This document shows positions 36,864-45,375 of a stretch of 64,000 bases of DNA, in pieces. The position numbers and the translations under genes were made by a program. Source of the DNA: an uncultured delta proteobacterium (GTDB lineage Bacteria; Myxococcota_A; Polyangia; Haliangiales; Haliangiaceae). The notes under the pieces are model-generated. The model was given only the letters and a program-made list of their open reading frames with translations. It made no database searches and was not told where the DNA came from. The stretch's first letter is position 1, and the number at the start of each line of letters is the position of its first letter. The stretch is from contig CAADGB010000083.1 in assembly GCA_900696455.1 (NCBI GenBank), positions 1 to 64,000 of the forward strand, in the 5' to 3' direction.

Positions 36864-38138
36864 TCAGAAGGCTGCCCGAGCTCCCACCATGAGCTCATGT
36901 CGAGTGTAGCTCGGGTCGTCACTCTGCCCCATGTACATGGAGACGTAGTCGGTCTGGTCGGTCGTCCCCAGGTAGTCCGCGGTCAGGTAGTAGCGCTCGT
37001 TGATCACGTACTGTCCGCGAACGTGGGCATTGAGGATCAGATCGTCGCGAGACGGCGCGCCCAGTCCGTCGATACCGCGGTAGCCGCGCAGATAGGCGCC
37101 GATAGTTCCGGTCACGAGTACCTGGCGCACCTGTTGATCCACGCGCAGTGTGAGCTTGTAGTCGCGGTAGAAGTTGGCGTTCGTCGAATCGGCGAAGTAG
37201 TAGCCGACCTCACCAACGACTCTGCCGCTGGGAGAGTACTCGTAGCCGAGCTCCGTACCGAACAGTGGCGCGTTGTACCCTTGTCCCATCTCGTAGGTGG
37301 ACCACCCCCAGCCGACGTGCGCCTTCACGGTCACGGGCTCGCTCAGGTTGGTCGCAATCCCGGTCAAGAACGTGAGGGGGTTCGAGCCATACTTGGCGAA
37401 GGAGCCCGAGGGGTTCGATGCGCCCAGCGGGCCGTAGAAGCCGTACGAAAGGTCAGCGAAGATCCGTGTATACGGGCGCCACTGCCAGTCAGCCCGCAGA
37501 CCGAGCTGTTGGTTCATCCGATCGGCGACTGGCGTGCTGCCCTCGTAGATGTCCAGCACGTTCTGATACCGCAGCGTCGCCGCGATGGCACCTCCGCCTG
37601 GCCGGTACCGGAGTCCCAGATTCAAGAGGTTATCGATGCGGTTGGTCGACGAGGCATCCTCGAAGTTGCGCGGCCGGACATCTCGCCGGAGGCGATCGTC
37701 CGCGAGAAAGGACCACGTCCCGGCCGGATAGACCACCAGGCGTCCTTGACCGTCCAGCGTCAGGTTTCGCTGCGCCGCGGTCGACGGGTTCCCGTAGTAC
37801 AGGTACTCCTCGTAGGCCGCTGCCAGCCCGGCGCGGAACTCGAACGTCTGCGCGGCCGGCTCCTTCGGGAGTTCCTCGCCAGGGAGAGCCTCATCGCTCG
37901 GTTGAACGTCCTCGGAGGACATCGCGAACTTGGCAGAGATCCGGAGTAGCCCCGACGTGATCGGCGAGGACTGCTGGAAGAAGACGTTGTTGATGACGCC
38001 GGCTTCGGCACCGACGTTGGGATGCAGGACGGTACCCGCGCCCACGCGCACGCCCGGACCTTCGAGCGCTTCCTGCGCAAGGGCGGTGGACGGAATCGCG
38101 GCGAGCAACGCCGTGGCCAGGAGCCGGACCGTTCGCAT
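36864..38138 (-). CDS. Outer-membrane beta-barrel protein of polysaccharide export (EpsX/WzpX-like)
   Basis: The 424-residue protein has a signal peptide (MRTVRLLATALLAAIPSTALA) and then regularly alternating amphipathic beta-strands rich in Tyr and Trp (YTRIFADLSYGFYGPLG, KAHVGWGWSTYEMGQGYN), ending in a terminal Phe (LMVGARAAF) as expected for BAM-inserted barrels. About sixteen to eighteen strands fit the length. Myxobacterial loci with short OPX proteins encode such barrels as the outer-membrane pore. It probably pairs with the OPX lipoprotein at 15534. It follows the periplasmic helical protein gene after 12 bases. Confidence 0.88.
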   Translation of the reverse strand: MRTVRLLATALLAAIPSTALAQEALEGPGVRVGAGTVLHPNVGAEAGVINNVFFQQSSPITSGLLRISAKFAMSSEDVQPSDEALPGEELPKEPAAQTFEFRAGLAAAYEEYLYYGNPSTAAQRNLTLDGQGRLVVYPAGTWSFLADDRLRRDVRPRNFEDASSTNRIDNLLNLGLRYRPGGGAIAATLRYQNVLDIYEGSTPVADRMNQQLGLRADWQWRPYTRIFADLSYGFYGPLGASNPSGSFAKYGSNPLTFLTGIATNLSEPVTVKAHVGWGWSTYEMGQGYNAPLFGTELGYEYSPSGRVVGEVGYYFADSTNANFYRDYKLTLRVDQQVRQVLVTGTIGAYLRGYRGIDGLGAPSRDDLILNAHVRGQYVINERYYLTADYLGTTDQTDYVSMYMGQSDDPSYTRHELMVGARAAF

Positions 38139-38150
38139 GTTCGTTCCGGA

Positions 38151-38765
38151 TCAGCGGGGCGAGAATGGGCTGGCGTAGGCGGGGTCTTCGAGGCCCACGC
38201 CTTGGTCGAACGGATCCTCGCCGTCAGGCTGGCCTACGTCACCGTCGTCGGTCGGGTCGTGCTTGACCGCGGGTCCATCCACTTGCACGTCGTTCTTCCC
38301 GAGGAAGTGGAGCTCTTCGCCGATGCAGTTGAGCGCCTCTGCCCTGGCGCTCGATGCCTTCTCGTGGGCGATGGTCACCTTGCCGAACTCGTGGACTTGC
38401 TCGTCACGCAGGCCGTTGGCGATCGCTTCATCGAGCTCATTCTCGGCCGCTTCGGCGAGGTTCAGGAGCTGCTTCACGGCAAGCAGATTCTCGTTGACGC
38501 AGTTCAGCTTGATCACGTCCTTCGACTTCTTGGCCACGGCCTGGTTGTTCAGGACGGCGCGGTGGAAGCCCTCCATCTCCTTGATGAGCTCGTCAGCGCG
38601 GTTGGCCATCTCTCGCGGGGAGAGGTCGACGGTCTTGCTGCCAGGGACGGTCACGTCGGCGATATCTCGAGCGGGCTCACCCGGCTCCGGGGCGGGTTGG
38701 GCATAGAGGAACCCTGCGCCCCCGAGGACGGCGATCATCAGTGCGACGGAGAGTCCATTCCGCAT
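38151..38765 (-). CDS. Secreted helical protein of unknown function, first gene of the minus-strand export group
   Basis: The 204-residue product has a signal peptide (MRNGLSVALMIAVLGGAGFLYA), a mainly helical middle (about 45-150) with two Cys in similar contexts (KLNCVNENL, ALNCIGEEL) and an acidic Asp/Gly/Pro-rich tail. The paired Cys could form a disulfide joining two helices. No named family is recognised. An AGGAAG ribosome site precedes the ATG and a good promoter lies upstream. Its place beside the beta-barrel suggests a periplasmic role in polymer export. Confidence 0.82.
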   Translation of the reverse strand: MRNGLSVALMIAVLGGAGFLYAQPAPEPGEPARDIADVTVPGSKTVDLSPREMANRADELIKEMEGFHRAVLNNQAVAKKSKDVIKLNCVNENLLAVKQLLNLAEAAENELDEAIANGLRDEQVHEFGKVTIAHEKASSARAEALNCIGEELHFLGKNDVQVDGPAVKHDPTDDGDVGQPDGEDPFDQGVGLEDPAYASPFSPR

Positions 38766-38804
38766 TTGTTCTGGCTTCCTGCCCGTTCCCCGAAGTGAGA
38801 CCTG

Positions 38805-38833
38805 ATGCTAGCCGCAGGGAGCGGTCGCGTCAA
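38805..38833 (-). promoter_or_regulatory. Sigma-70-like promoter of the minus-strand export operon
   Basis: Read on the minus strand, TTGACG (38833-38828) and TAGCAT (38810-38805) are separated by 17 bases. Transcription would begin near 38797, about 30 bases before the ATG at 38765. This is one of the two best -35/-10 pairs noticed in the window and would drive the closely packed genes down to 32406. Confidence 0.5.
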
Positions 38834-38939
38834 CTCCTGGGATTCGCTTGAAGAACGGACAAAGTCTGAGGGGGGCCTGGGGTTGGATACCAAGGACCGT
38901 CGGGATGTTCACCAGGGCCAGACGCGTATGCGACATCGA

Positions 38940-39860
38940 TCACCATCGCGCCCGGCTCCGACCCACCGCAATACCCAGACCGAACGCGCCCCTCATGCCA
39001 TTCATGTACATGATCTTCCTGAGGATCTGCAGCGCGCGAGGTGGTGAGAGGACCCCGAGGAGTTCGGCGAGCTCCGGGTCCCACGGACGTCGCGAACCGC
39101 GATCACCTAGCAACAGCGCGATCGCACGGTCGACGGCGCCGATCGTGTGCTCGAGGCCCCACTCGCGCGCCAGCCCGGTCACGTCGTCGGCCCTGACACG
39201 TAGCCTCGCCGCATCGACGAAGTTCACCAGCGGAACGCTGAGCTCGTGACGCCCGAGGTGCGCCACATGGAGCAAGTACTCGTCCCCAGGTGCCGCCCGC
39301 AGCGCGCCGGCCACGTGGCTGGGTCGAGCACGACGCCAGAGATCGTCGAGATCGATCCGGCTTCGCCCAGCGTGGACGATATGGCGGTGGAGATCGATCG
39401 CCGCGTCGCGGCGCTTCAGGGTGAGGGCATGATGCGCAGGTGAGCGTTGATGGGGGCCGCCGACGTGCCAGAACCCAATCCGCCGCAGGGCTTTGAACGC
39501 CGCCTCGAACCGGCTCGGCCGCACGAGGAGGTCGATGTCCGACATCGGACGGGCGGCCACGTTGGGGTAGATCGTCCCAGCGTAGGCTACGCCCTTCAGC
39601 AACAGCGGGACGATGCCCTGGCGTGCGAGAGTGTCAACCACCTCTTGCAGCAGCTCCGCTCGCCGATCGGCCTGCACTGCTGACATGACGTGGTCCGAAC
39701 GGAACTGGACCGCACCCGCTTCGTATGCGAGCGGTCCGAGCAGGTGGCGCCGTACGAGCTCACCCGGCAATGCTTGCCATGAGGGCCGGACCGCCGGGGC
39801 CTGATCGAGCATGAGTGCCGCGATCAGCTCCGTCACCGCACGGCGCTCAGCCTCCGTCAT
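38940..39860 (-). CDS. Nucleotidyltransferase of RiPP/PqqD-associated type
   Basis: The 306-residue protein carries the pol-beta-like nucleotidyltransferase signature VPLLLKGVAYAGTIYP followed by RPMSDIDLLVRPSRFEAA, where the Asp pair DID would bind metal. A later ALTLKRRDAAIDLHRHIVHA gives a third acidic residue. It resembles the uncharacterised nucleotidyltransferases found with PqqD-like and HPr-kinase-like genes, including those in kinase-bearing lasso-peptide clusters. The start at MTEAERR (39860) is chosen; two ATGs just upstream (39875, 39878) would overlap the divergent PqqD-like start. Only 16 bases separate the two starts. Confidence 0.85.
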   Translation of the reverse strand: MTEAERRAVTELIAALMLDQAPAVRPSWQALPGELVRRHLLGPLAYEAGAVQFRSDHVMSAVQADRRAELLQEVVDTLARQGIVPLLLKGVAYAGTIYPNVAARPMSDIDLLVRPSRFEAAFKALRRIGFWHVGGPHQRSPAHHALTLKRRDAAIDLHRHIVHAGRSRIDLDDLWRRARPSHVAGALRAAPGDEYLLHVAHLGRHELSVPLVNFVDAARLRVRADDVTGLAREWGLEHTIGAVDRAIALLLGDRGSRRPWDPELAELLGVLSPPRALQILRKIMYMNGMRGAFGLGIAVGRSRARW

Positions 39861-39876
39861 GGCGTATGCTTGCATC

Positions 39877-40146
39877 ATGGCGCGCTACCGGCGAAACCCC
39901 CAGACCGCCGGCCGGATCATCGATGGCCAGGCGTTCGTGGTGACCCCCGGGGACAACAAGCTCCACACGCTGAACGAGACCGCGACCCTGCTCTGGGAGC
40001 TTGCGGCCGGCGGTGTCACGCTCGAGGACGCTGCCCTCGCGTTGTCCCGGGAGTTCGACGTCGAGGCCGAACGAGCGCAGCGAGACGCCGGCCGCTGCTT
40101 CGACGATCTGGTGATGCGCGGGATGATCCTCCTCGAGCAGCCATGA
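39877..40146 (+). CDS. PqqD-like peptide-binding protein (RiPP recognition element)
   Basis: The 89-residue protein matches the PqqD fold: RIIDGQAFVVTPGDNKLHTL, NETATLLWELAAGG, then a helical end (FDDLVMRGMILLEQP). PqqD-type proteins bind the leader of a ribosomal peptide and present it to a modifying enzyme, often a radical SAM enzyme. Both a candidate precursor (49137) and a radical SAM enzyme (44099) are encoded within 10 kb. The ATG at 39877 (MARYRRNPQ) gives the usual length; the frame upstream is not PqqD-like. Its stop overlaps the next start as ATGA. Confidence 0.9.
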   Translation: MARYRRNPQTAGRIIDGQAFVVTPGDNKLHTLNETATLLWELAAGGVTLEDAALALSREFDVEAERAQRDAGRCFDDLVMRGMILLEQP

Positions 40147-40805
40147 GCACCCGCCGTCCCCTGCGGGACGTGGCTGCTGGATACGACGCTGTCGCGGGCA
40201 CCTACGACCGGCGCTACGACGACCGGCGTAGCCGCCGACGGGCCCGCGAGATACAGAGGGTGATGCTGGACGCGGTCCTGGGCGCCGATCGCGTCCTCGA
40301 GGTCGGCGTTGGGACGGGTCGACTCCTCGGCCGCGTCGCGGCGCCGACGCGAATCGGGGTGGACATCGCACCAGCAATGCTCCGGATCGCCGCCGCCCGA
40401 GGTCTCGAGGTGGTCCGCGCTGACGCGCACGCACTCCCGTTCGCGAATGGCTGGTTCGATGCCGTCCTCGCAGCTGGGGGCGTCTTTCGCTACCTCGACC
40501 TCCATCCCGCGTTGATGGAGATGCACCGGATCCTGCGTCCCTCCGGTCGGCTCGCGTTCCACCAGTTCGCGGCCCGCACCTGGACGTTGCGTGGCGCCCC
40601 CCCCCCCGACCCGAGCGTGCACGAGGTTGCTCATGTCGACGAGGTTCGTCACGCCGCGGCGAGCACCGGGTTCGTGGTCGAGAAGATCACGCGCTGGCGA
40701 TCCATCCGCGTGTTCCCGTATCTCGCACCGATCCCGAGCTGGCTCGACCACGTGAGCCCCCGCCCGCTGTGGTCGCATGTCGTGTTCGTGCTCGCGCGCC
40801 GGTGA
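40143..40805 (+). CDS. SAM-dependent methyltransferase
   Basis: The 220-residue class I methyltransferase shows motif I VLEVGVGTGRLLG, then IGVDIAPAMLRIAA, DAHALPFANGWFDAVL and EMHRILRPSGRLAF, the UbiE/type-11 pattern. It is translationally coupled to the PqqD-like gene, so it may methylate the same peptide or a linked sugar; neither is shown. A run of eleven C (40597-40607) lies in the coding sequence and encodes PPP. A change of length there would shift the frame in the last third of the enzyme. The frame is intact as sequenced. Confidence 0.9.
   Translation: MSTRRPLRDVAAGYDAVAGTYDRRYDDRRSRRRAREIQRVMLDAVLGADRVLEVGVGTGRLLGRVAAPTRIGVDIAPAMLRIAAARGLEVVRADAHALPFANGWFDAVLAAGGVFRYLDLHPALMEMHRILRPSGRLAFHQFAARTWTLRGAPPPDPSVHEVAHVDEVRHAAASTGFVVEKITRWRSIRVFPYLAPIPSWLDHVSPRPLWSHVVFVLARR
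40597..40607 (+). repeat. Homopolymer tract of eleven C in the methyltransferase gene
   Basis: Eleven consecutive C bases, in frame as sequenced. Long C tracts in glycan-modification genes can slip during replication and switch expression on and off. They are also common sites of sequencing error. Confidence 0.85.
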
Positions 40806-40815
40806 GCACATCCGG

Positions 40816-41970
40816 TCACCGGCGCGCCGTGTCTCGAACCGCTTCGTGGAAGAGACGGACGCGTTCGATGGTCCTCGAACGGCGGAACTCATGTGCGCGT
40901 GCCCGATTGGCCGCTCCCAGCCGCCAGCGCCGCCCCGGGTCTTCGCCCAGCGCGTCGAGCTCGCGAGCGAGCGACGGCGCATCGCCAACCGGCAGCATCT
41001 CGGTCCCATCGAGGAGTTCGGGGACGCCTCCGACACGAGAAGCGAGGCACGGCAGTCCAACCGCCATCGCCTCCACGAGAGCGCGCGGGAGTCCTTCCGT
41101 TCGCGAGGGAAGCACGAAGATGTCCGCGGAGCGGAGGACCCCGTAGACGGCCTCGCCGGGTGGTAGGGCGCCATGGAACCGGATTCGGTCACGCAAATGA
41201 CGAGCGGTCGCACGGGCTTCGAGGTCCGCGCGGAGCCGCCCGTCTCCGACGACGTCCAGGGTGTGATGTCGCCGGCACTGTGCCACGGCGTCGATGAGCA
41301 CATCGAGCCCCTTGTAGGGTTGCGCCAGGGCGCCCACGAACGCGATCCGCAGGGTTGGACCCTCCGAAATGGCCACAGGTTCCTCGTCGAACACCTCATC
41401 GGGGATCATCGCATCGGAGGCCGCGATCGCCACGCAGCCGGCACGTGGCGGGTACTTGAGCTGCAGGCTCGTCCGCGTGACGAAATGAGCGGCATGGGCT
41501 CGCGCGACCTGGACGCGCTGCAGTGCCGCCCCGACGCCGCGGAACGCACGAAGTACTCGACGATGACCGGCCAGGCTCTCCGCGGGGTCCCCGACCACCT
41601 CGATCCCATATGGGCGACCGCACGCGAACAACATCGCATGGAGCGCGGTCGCCATCACCCCGGGGGCGTGCAGGATGAACGCGTCCCCCGCGAGCTCGGC
41701 CCGGGCCGCTGCGCGGACCAAGGCGGGAAGGTTCCTCGTCAGTCCTTCGGTGCCGACGAAGTCCGGCGCTGCGATCACCGCGACGCCATCACCCTCCACG
41801 GGGCGGGCACCCTCGGGTAACGTGGGCACAGGGCGGACCCTGGCCAGCACGAACACCTGATCGAAGACGTCTCGGTAGCTAGCCCAGTGCGCGTAGTCGA
41901 GCTTGCCGACAACGCGCACCCCGTACGGGGTGCGGAGGTAGTGAGACTCCGCGGTCACGACGACGTTCAC
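40816..41970 (-). CDS. Glycosyltransferase family 4 (GT-B)
   Basis: The 384-residue enzyme starts at GTG (VNVVVTAESHYLRTPYGV) and has the GT4 pattern: LRIAFVGALAQPYKGLDVLI, LRDRIRFHGALPPGEAVYGV and the donor site PSRTEGLPRALVEAMAVGLP with the EX7E Glu pair. The acceptor and sugar are unknown. It converges on the methyltransferase gene with ten bases between, and the next GT4 gene lies 16 bases upstream on the same strand, so the two glycosyltransferases probably share a transcript. Confidence 0.92.
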   Translation of the reverse strand: MNVVVTAESHYLRTPYGVRVVGKLDYAHWASYRDVFDQVFVLARVRPVPTLPEGARPVEGDGVAVIAAPDFVGTEGLTRNLPALVRAAARAELAGDAFILHAPGVMATALHAMLFACGRPYGIEVVGDPAESLAGHRRVLRAFRGVGAALQRVQVARAHAAHFVTRTSLQLKYPPRAGCVAIAASDAMIPDEVFDEEPVAISEGPTLRIAFVGALAQPYKGLDVLIDAVAQCRRHHTLDVVGDGRLRADLEARATARHLRDRIRFHGALPPGEAVYGVLRSADIFVLPSRTEGLPRALVEAMAVGLPCLASRVGGVPELLDGTEMLPVGDAPSLARELDALGEDPGRRWRLGAANRARAHEFRRSRTIERVRLFHEAVRDTARR

Positions 41971-41986
41971 GGTGTCCTCCGAGCGC

Positions 41987-43177
41987 TCAGTGGGCAGGGC
42001 ATGGGAGCCCTCTGGCCTTCAGCCGGCTCACGTACAGCGCAGCCCATCGCTGCCAGACCTCGCGCCTGGAGAACCGGGTCACCGCCCGATCGCGAGCAGC
42101 TCGACCATGCGAGGTCCGCAGCTCCGCATCGCCAAGGTATCGGTCGAGTGCCACGACCAACGCGGCCCGATCACCCACGGTCACGAGCGCCCCGGTCACC
42201 CCATCGACAATCGCATCTGACACCCCGGTCGCCCGGTACCCCACCGTCGGACGCTCGAGCGCGGCCGCCTCGAGAACGACGTTGGGGAATCCTTCCCTGC
42301 GCGACGGGAAGGCGAGCACGTCCATCGCACCGAGATGCGGTCTCACGTCATCCACCCGTGGGATCAGCACGACCCCCTCGGTCTGCCGTAGGCGGGCGCG
42401 CAATGACACCGGGGTTGCCTCGTCGTCCAGGTCGGCGGAGACGACAAGCAACCGAGCCGTGGGACGGAGACGCCGGATCGCCGCGAAGGCCTCGAGCAGG
42501 TCGACGATGCCTTTGTCGGGGGTGAGCCGCCCGATGAACCCGACAACCGGCGCCCGCGGAGGAATCCCCGCCGCGGATCGAACACTTTCGCCCGCACGCG
42601 CGAGCTCCGGGGTCATCCGGAACCGCGAGGTGTCGAACCCGTTCGAAGATCCCGGGCCGAGGACCCGTACCTTGGCCTCCGGAGCAAGGCCGCGAACGAC
42701 ATAGCGCTCGCGCAGACTCGGGCTCACCGCAACGACATCCGTCGCACACCTGCTTGCGAGCCGCTCGGTCGCGCCCAGGACGTGCTCGCGAACTCCGAAC
42801 TCCGTCTCGAGGCGCAGCCCCCGCAGCAAGTAGATGCGAATGGGGACTCGCATCGCCTGTGCGGCGACTATGCCAAGCAACCCCGCCTTGGGTGTGCTGG
42901 CGTTGACGATGTCGGGGCGAAGGGAACGAATCGCCCGGGTCACACGTCCGAGGCTGACGAGATCGCGGTGAGGAGAGATCTCACGGGCCATCGGGATGCT
43001 CACCACCCGCACCCGCTCCCGTGCCGCGACGAGGTCGAGGTCTGGACCTGGTCCCGCGACAACCGTAACGTCGAATCCTTGCTCGCGCATGAACCCGAGC
43101 TGACCTACGAGGAGCAGTCTTGCCGATGCGGGGTGCGTCACGAGGTACATCACCCGCGGTCGCCGGGAGGAGCTCAC
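41987..43177 (-). CDS. Glycosyltransferase family 4 (GT-B), second of a pair
   Basis: The 396-residue enzyme begins VSSSRRPRVMYLVTHPASAR and shows APVVGFIGRLTPDKGIVDLL, a conserved basic loop RLRQTEGVVLIP and the donor site PSRREGFPNVVLEAAALERP with the EX7E pair. The start is uncertain: GTG at 43177 follows GGGAG at a long distance, and the ATG at 43150 directly precedes YLVTHPAS. The frame remains open much further upstream, but that part is antisense to the HPr-kinase-like gene. It closes the lower-GC block. Confidence 0.88.
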   Translation of the reverse strand: MSSSRRPRVMYLVTHPASARLLLVGQLGFMREQGFDVTVVAGPGPDLDLVAARERVRVVSIPMAREISPHRDLVSLGRVTRAIRSLRPDIVNASTPKAGLLGIVAAQAMRVPIRIYLLRGLRLETEFGVREHVLGATERLASRCATDVVAVSPSLRERYVVRGLAPEAKVRVLGPGSSNGFDTSRFRMTPELARAGESVRSAAGIPPRAPVVGFIGRLTPDKGIVDLLEAFAAIRRLRPTARLLVVSADLDDEATPVSLRARLRQTEGVVLIPRVDDVRPHLGAMDVLAFPSRREGFPNVVLEAAALERPTVGYRATGVSDAIVDGVTGALVTVGDRAALVVALDRYLGDAELRTSHGRAARDRAVTRFSRREVWQRWAALYVSRLKARGLPCPAH

Positions 43178-43268
43178 AGCACCGCAGCCTACTCCCAGAC
43201 TCCGGGAGACGACAGGACCGTCGCCCGACGCCCCTGAACGCGGTAGGGTCGCTGGCACACTGACCGAC

Positions 43269-44102
43269 GTGGCCGAGGTTCGTTTCCATATCGCCGGTAT
43301 GGCGGTCGCCGTCCGCGGCGAGGCCCGGGCCATCGAAGATCTGGCTCCCGCGTACCTGCGCTTCCCGACCCAGGCGGCCCCCGCCCTGGTCATCGAGATC
43401 GAGCGGGTCGCCGGGTTCGACCGCGTCCAGGGGCCCGAGTACCCGGCGTTCCAGCGGCGGGTCGACGCCGCCGGGCGGTTGCGGGTCGAGCGCTTCGACG
43501 CCGAGGGCGAGATCGAGACCGGCGACCTCCCGCTCGCCGCGCGCTTCCGGGTGGGGCCGTCCGCCAACAGCCTGGAGGCCTGCGTGCGGATCGCGGCGTC
43601 GGTGGCCCTGGCGCGCCACGGCGCCCTCATCCTCCACGCCTCGGCGGTCGAGCACGCCGGCCGGGCCCTGGTGTTCACCGGCGAGAGCGGCGCCGGCAAG
43701 AGCACGATCTCGGCGATGCTCGATCGCGCGCCGGCCCGCAAGATCGGCGACGAGCTGCTGGTGCTGCGACGCGACGCGACCGTCGGGGCCTGGTCGGCGT
43801 ACGTCCCGCCCTACCTGGGGCCGGCGGGGATCGCCCACGGCGCCCAGGCCCCGCTCGACTCGGTCCACCTGCTGGTCCAGGCGCCCCATCACGCCCGGAC
43901 GCTCGTCGGCACCGCGGCCGCGCTGCGCGAGCTGCTCCGCCACGTGCTGGTGTACGTCGCCGAGCCGCGGACCGCCGACCACGTGCTGGCGCTCGCCGCC
44001 GACCTCACCCGCGAGGTGCCATGCTACCGGCTGGAGTTCCGCAAGGATCCGGGCGTCGCCCGGGTGCTGGGAATCGCGTATCCTGGGGCGGCTCCGGCAT
44101 GA
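43269..44102 (+). CDS. HPr-kinase-like P-loop protein (HprK-related)
   Basis: The 277-residue protein has a beta-rich N-terminal part and an HprK-type C-terminal kinase core: HGALILHASAVEHAGRALVF, then Walker A TGESGAGKST at about 138-147, and KIGDELLVL with acidic residues at the second metal site. It lacks the HPr-binding N-terminal domain of true HprK. Such HprK-like proteins recur with PqqD-like proteins and nucleotidyltransferases; in some lasso-peptide clusters the relative phosphorylates the C-terminal Ser of the precursor. The start is GTG. It overlaps the radical SAM gene by four bases. Codon use returns here to the strong GC3 bias of the flanks. Confidence 0.9.
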   Translation: MAEVRFHIAGMAVAVRGEARAIEDLAPAYLRFPTQAAPALVIEIERVAGFDRVQGPEYPAFQRRVDAAGRLRVERFDAEGEIETGDLPLAARFRVGPSANSLEACVRIAASVALARHGALILHASAVEHAGRALVFTGESGAGKSTISAMLDRAPARKIGDELLVLRRDATVGAWSAYVPPYLGPAGIAHGAQAPLDSVHLLVQAPHHARTLVGTAAALRELLRHVLVYVAEPRTADHVLALAADLTREVPCYRLEFRKDPGVARVLGIAYPGAAPA

Positions 44103-45304
44103 GGACCAACCGTGGCGCCGCCGACCTGCTCGCCGCCCGCGCCCAGCGCGAGGGCCGGCCGGTCACGGTCACGTTCCAGGTCACCGACCGCTGCAACTAC
44201 GAGTGCGTCCACTGCTACCAGGAGCACCGCGAGCCGGGCGCGGCCCGGCGCGAGGAGCTTTCGACCGCCGAGATCGTGCGTATCCTCGACGAGCTGGCCG
44301 CCGCCGGGGTCCTGTTCCTCACGATCATGGGCGGCGAGGTCTTCGTCCGCCGCGACGCCGACGAGCTCCTGACCGCCGCCCACGAGCGCGGCTTCGCGCT
44401 CAAGCTGCTCACCACCGGCCACCACGTCCACGACCGGCGCGCCGATCTGCTGGCCACGCTGCGCCCGCTCCAGGTCGAGATGTCGCTGTACGCCGCCGGC
44501 GCCCACGCCCACGAGCAGGTGACCCGCAGCCCGGGCTCGTGGGAGCGCACGGTGGCGGCGGCGCGGCGGCTGATCGAGCGCCGGGTGCCGGTGGTCCTCA
44601 AGTCGCCGGTCATGGAGGTCAACCTCGACGAGCTCGAAGCCCTGGCCCGGCTCGCCGCCGACCTCGGCGCCCAGTACCAGTTCGATCCGAAGATCACCGC
44701 GATCGAGACCGGCGACGAGGCGCCGGTGGCGCTGCGCATGAAGGCCGACGCCCTGCGCCGCTTCTACCACGGCCCGATGCGGGACTACCTGGCCACGACG
44801 TACGGGCCGGGGACGCCGGCGGCGACCGCGCTGGCCGACGGCGCGGAGCTCCGGCCGCTCCACCACACGCCGTGCCGCGCCGGCCAGCAGTCGCTGTCGA
44901 TCTCGCCCTACGGCGAGGTCTGGCCGTGCAACGCGCTGCCGCTGCCGTGCGGCAACCTGCGCCAGCAGTCGTTCGCCGAGATCTGGCGCGGCTCGGCGAC
45001 CCTGGCCGACGTCCGCGACCTGCGCTGGGCGCGGCTCGCCGAGTGCAACGCGTGCGAGCTGCGCGCGTTCTGCCAGCGCTGCCACGGCATGGCCCTGGTC
45101 GAGCAGGGCGACCTCGGCGGGCCATCGCTCGAGGCCTGCCGCCACGCGGTGGCGGTGCGGGACGAGCTGCGCGCGCAGGGCGTGGTCCCCGCCGACCACA
45201 CCGCGCTGCCGCCGACGTGGGACCGGGTCGACCTCGACGGCCAGCACCCGCGCCGCCCCGCCGACGGCAAGCGCCGCCCCGCCGCGCTCCGCATCCTGTC
45301 GTAG
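44099..45304 (+). CDS. Radical SAM/SPASM peptide-modifying enzyme
   Basis: The 401-residue enzyme has the radical SAM triad CNYECVHC (CX3CX2C) at about residues 35-42 after FQVTDR, then ITIMGGEVFVR at the GGE site. A C-terminal SPASM-type domain carries CRAGQQSLSISPYGEVWPC, then LPCGN, and CNACELRAFCQRCHG, with enough Cys for auxiliary FeS clusters. Such enzymes make C-S or C-C crosslinks or epimerise residues in ribosomal peptides. The ATG at 44099 overlaps the HprK-like stop (ATGA). The best substrate candidate is the 52-residue peptide at 49137, which has two Cys near its C-terminus. The kinship to sactionine, ranthipeptide or other subgroups is not resolved. Confidence 0.93.
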   Translation: MRTNRGAADLLAARAQREGRPVTVTFQVTDRCNYECVHCYQEHREPGAARREELSTAEIVRILDELAAAGVLFLTIMGGEVFVRRDADELLTAAHERGFALKLLTTGHHVHDRRADLLATLRPLQVEMSLYAAGAHAHEQVTRSPGSWERTVAAARRLIERRVPVVLKSPVMEVNLDELEALARLAADLGAQYQFDPKITAIETGDEAPVALRMKADALRRFYHGPMRDYLATTYGPGTPAATALADGAELRPLHHTPCRAGQQSLSISPYGEVWPCNALPLPCGNLRQQSFAEIWRGSATLADVRDLRWARLAECNACELRAFCQRCHGMALVEQGDLGGPSLEACRHAVAVRDELRAQGVVPADHTALPPTWDRVDLDGQHPRRPADGKRRPAALRILS

Positions 45305-45375
45305 CCGTACGCGACGTTCCCGCCGCCCTTCACGTAGTCTCGCGCTCACCGACTTCGACTCTCGAGGACACCGTC

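Noticed and set aside
38805-39047. 80-codon plus-strand frame near the nucleotidyltransferase gene, considered as a second precursor
   Set aside because: It is antisense to the nucleotidyltransferase gene, has no leader/core pattern or Cys, and has poor codon bias.
43245-43262. TGGCACA before the HprK-like gene as a sigma-54 site
   Set aside because: The required GC at the -12 position is missing at the right spacing.
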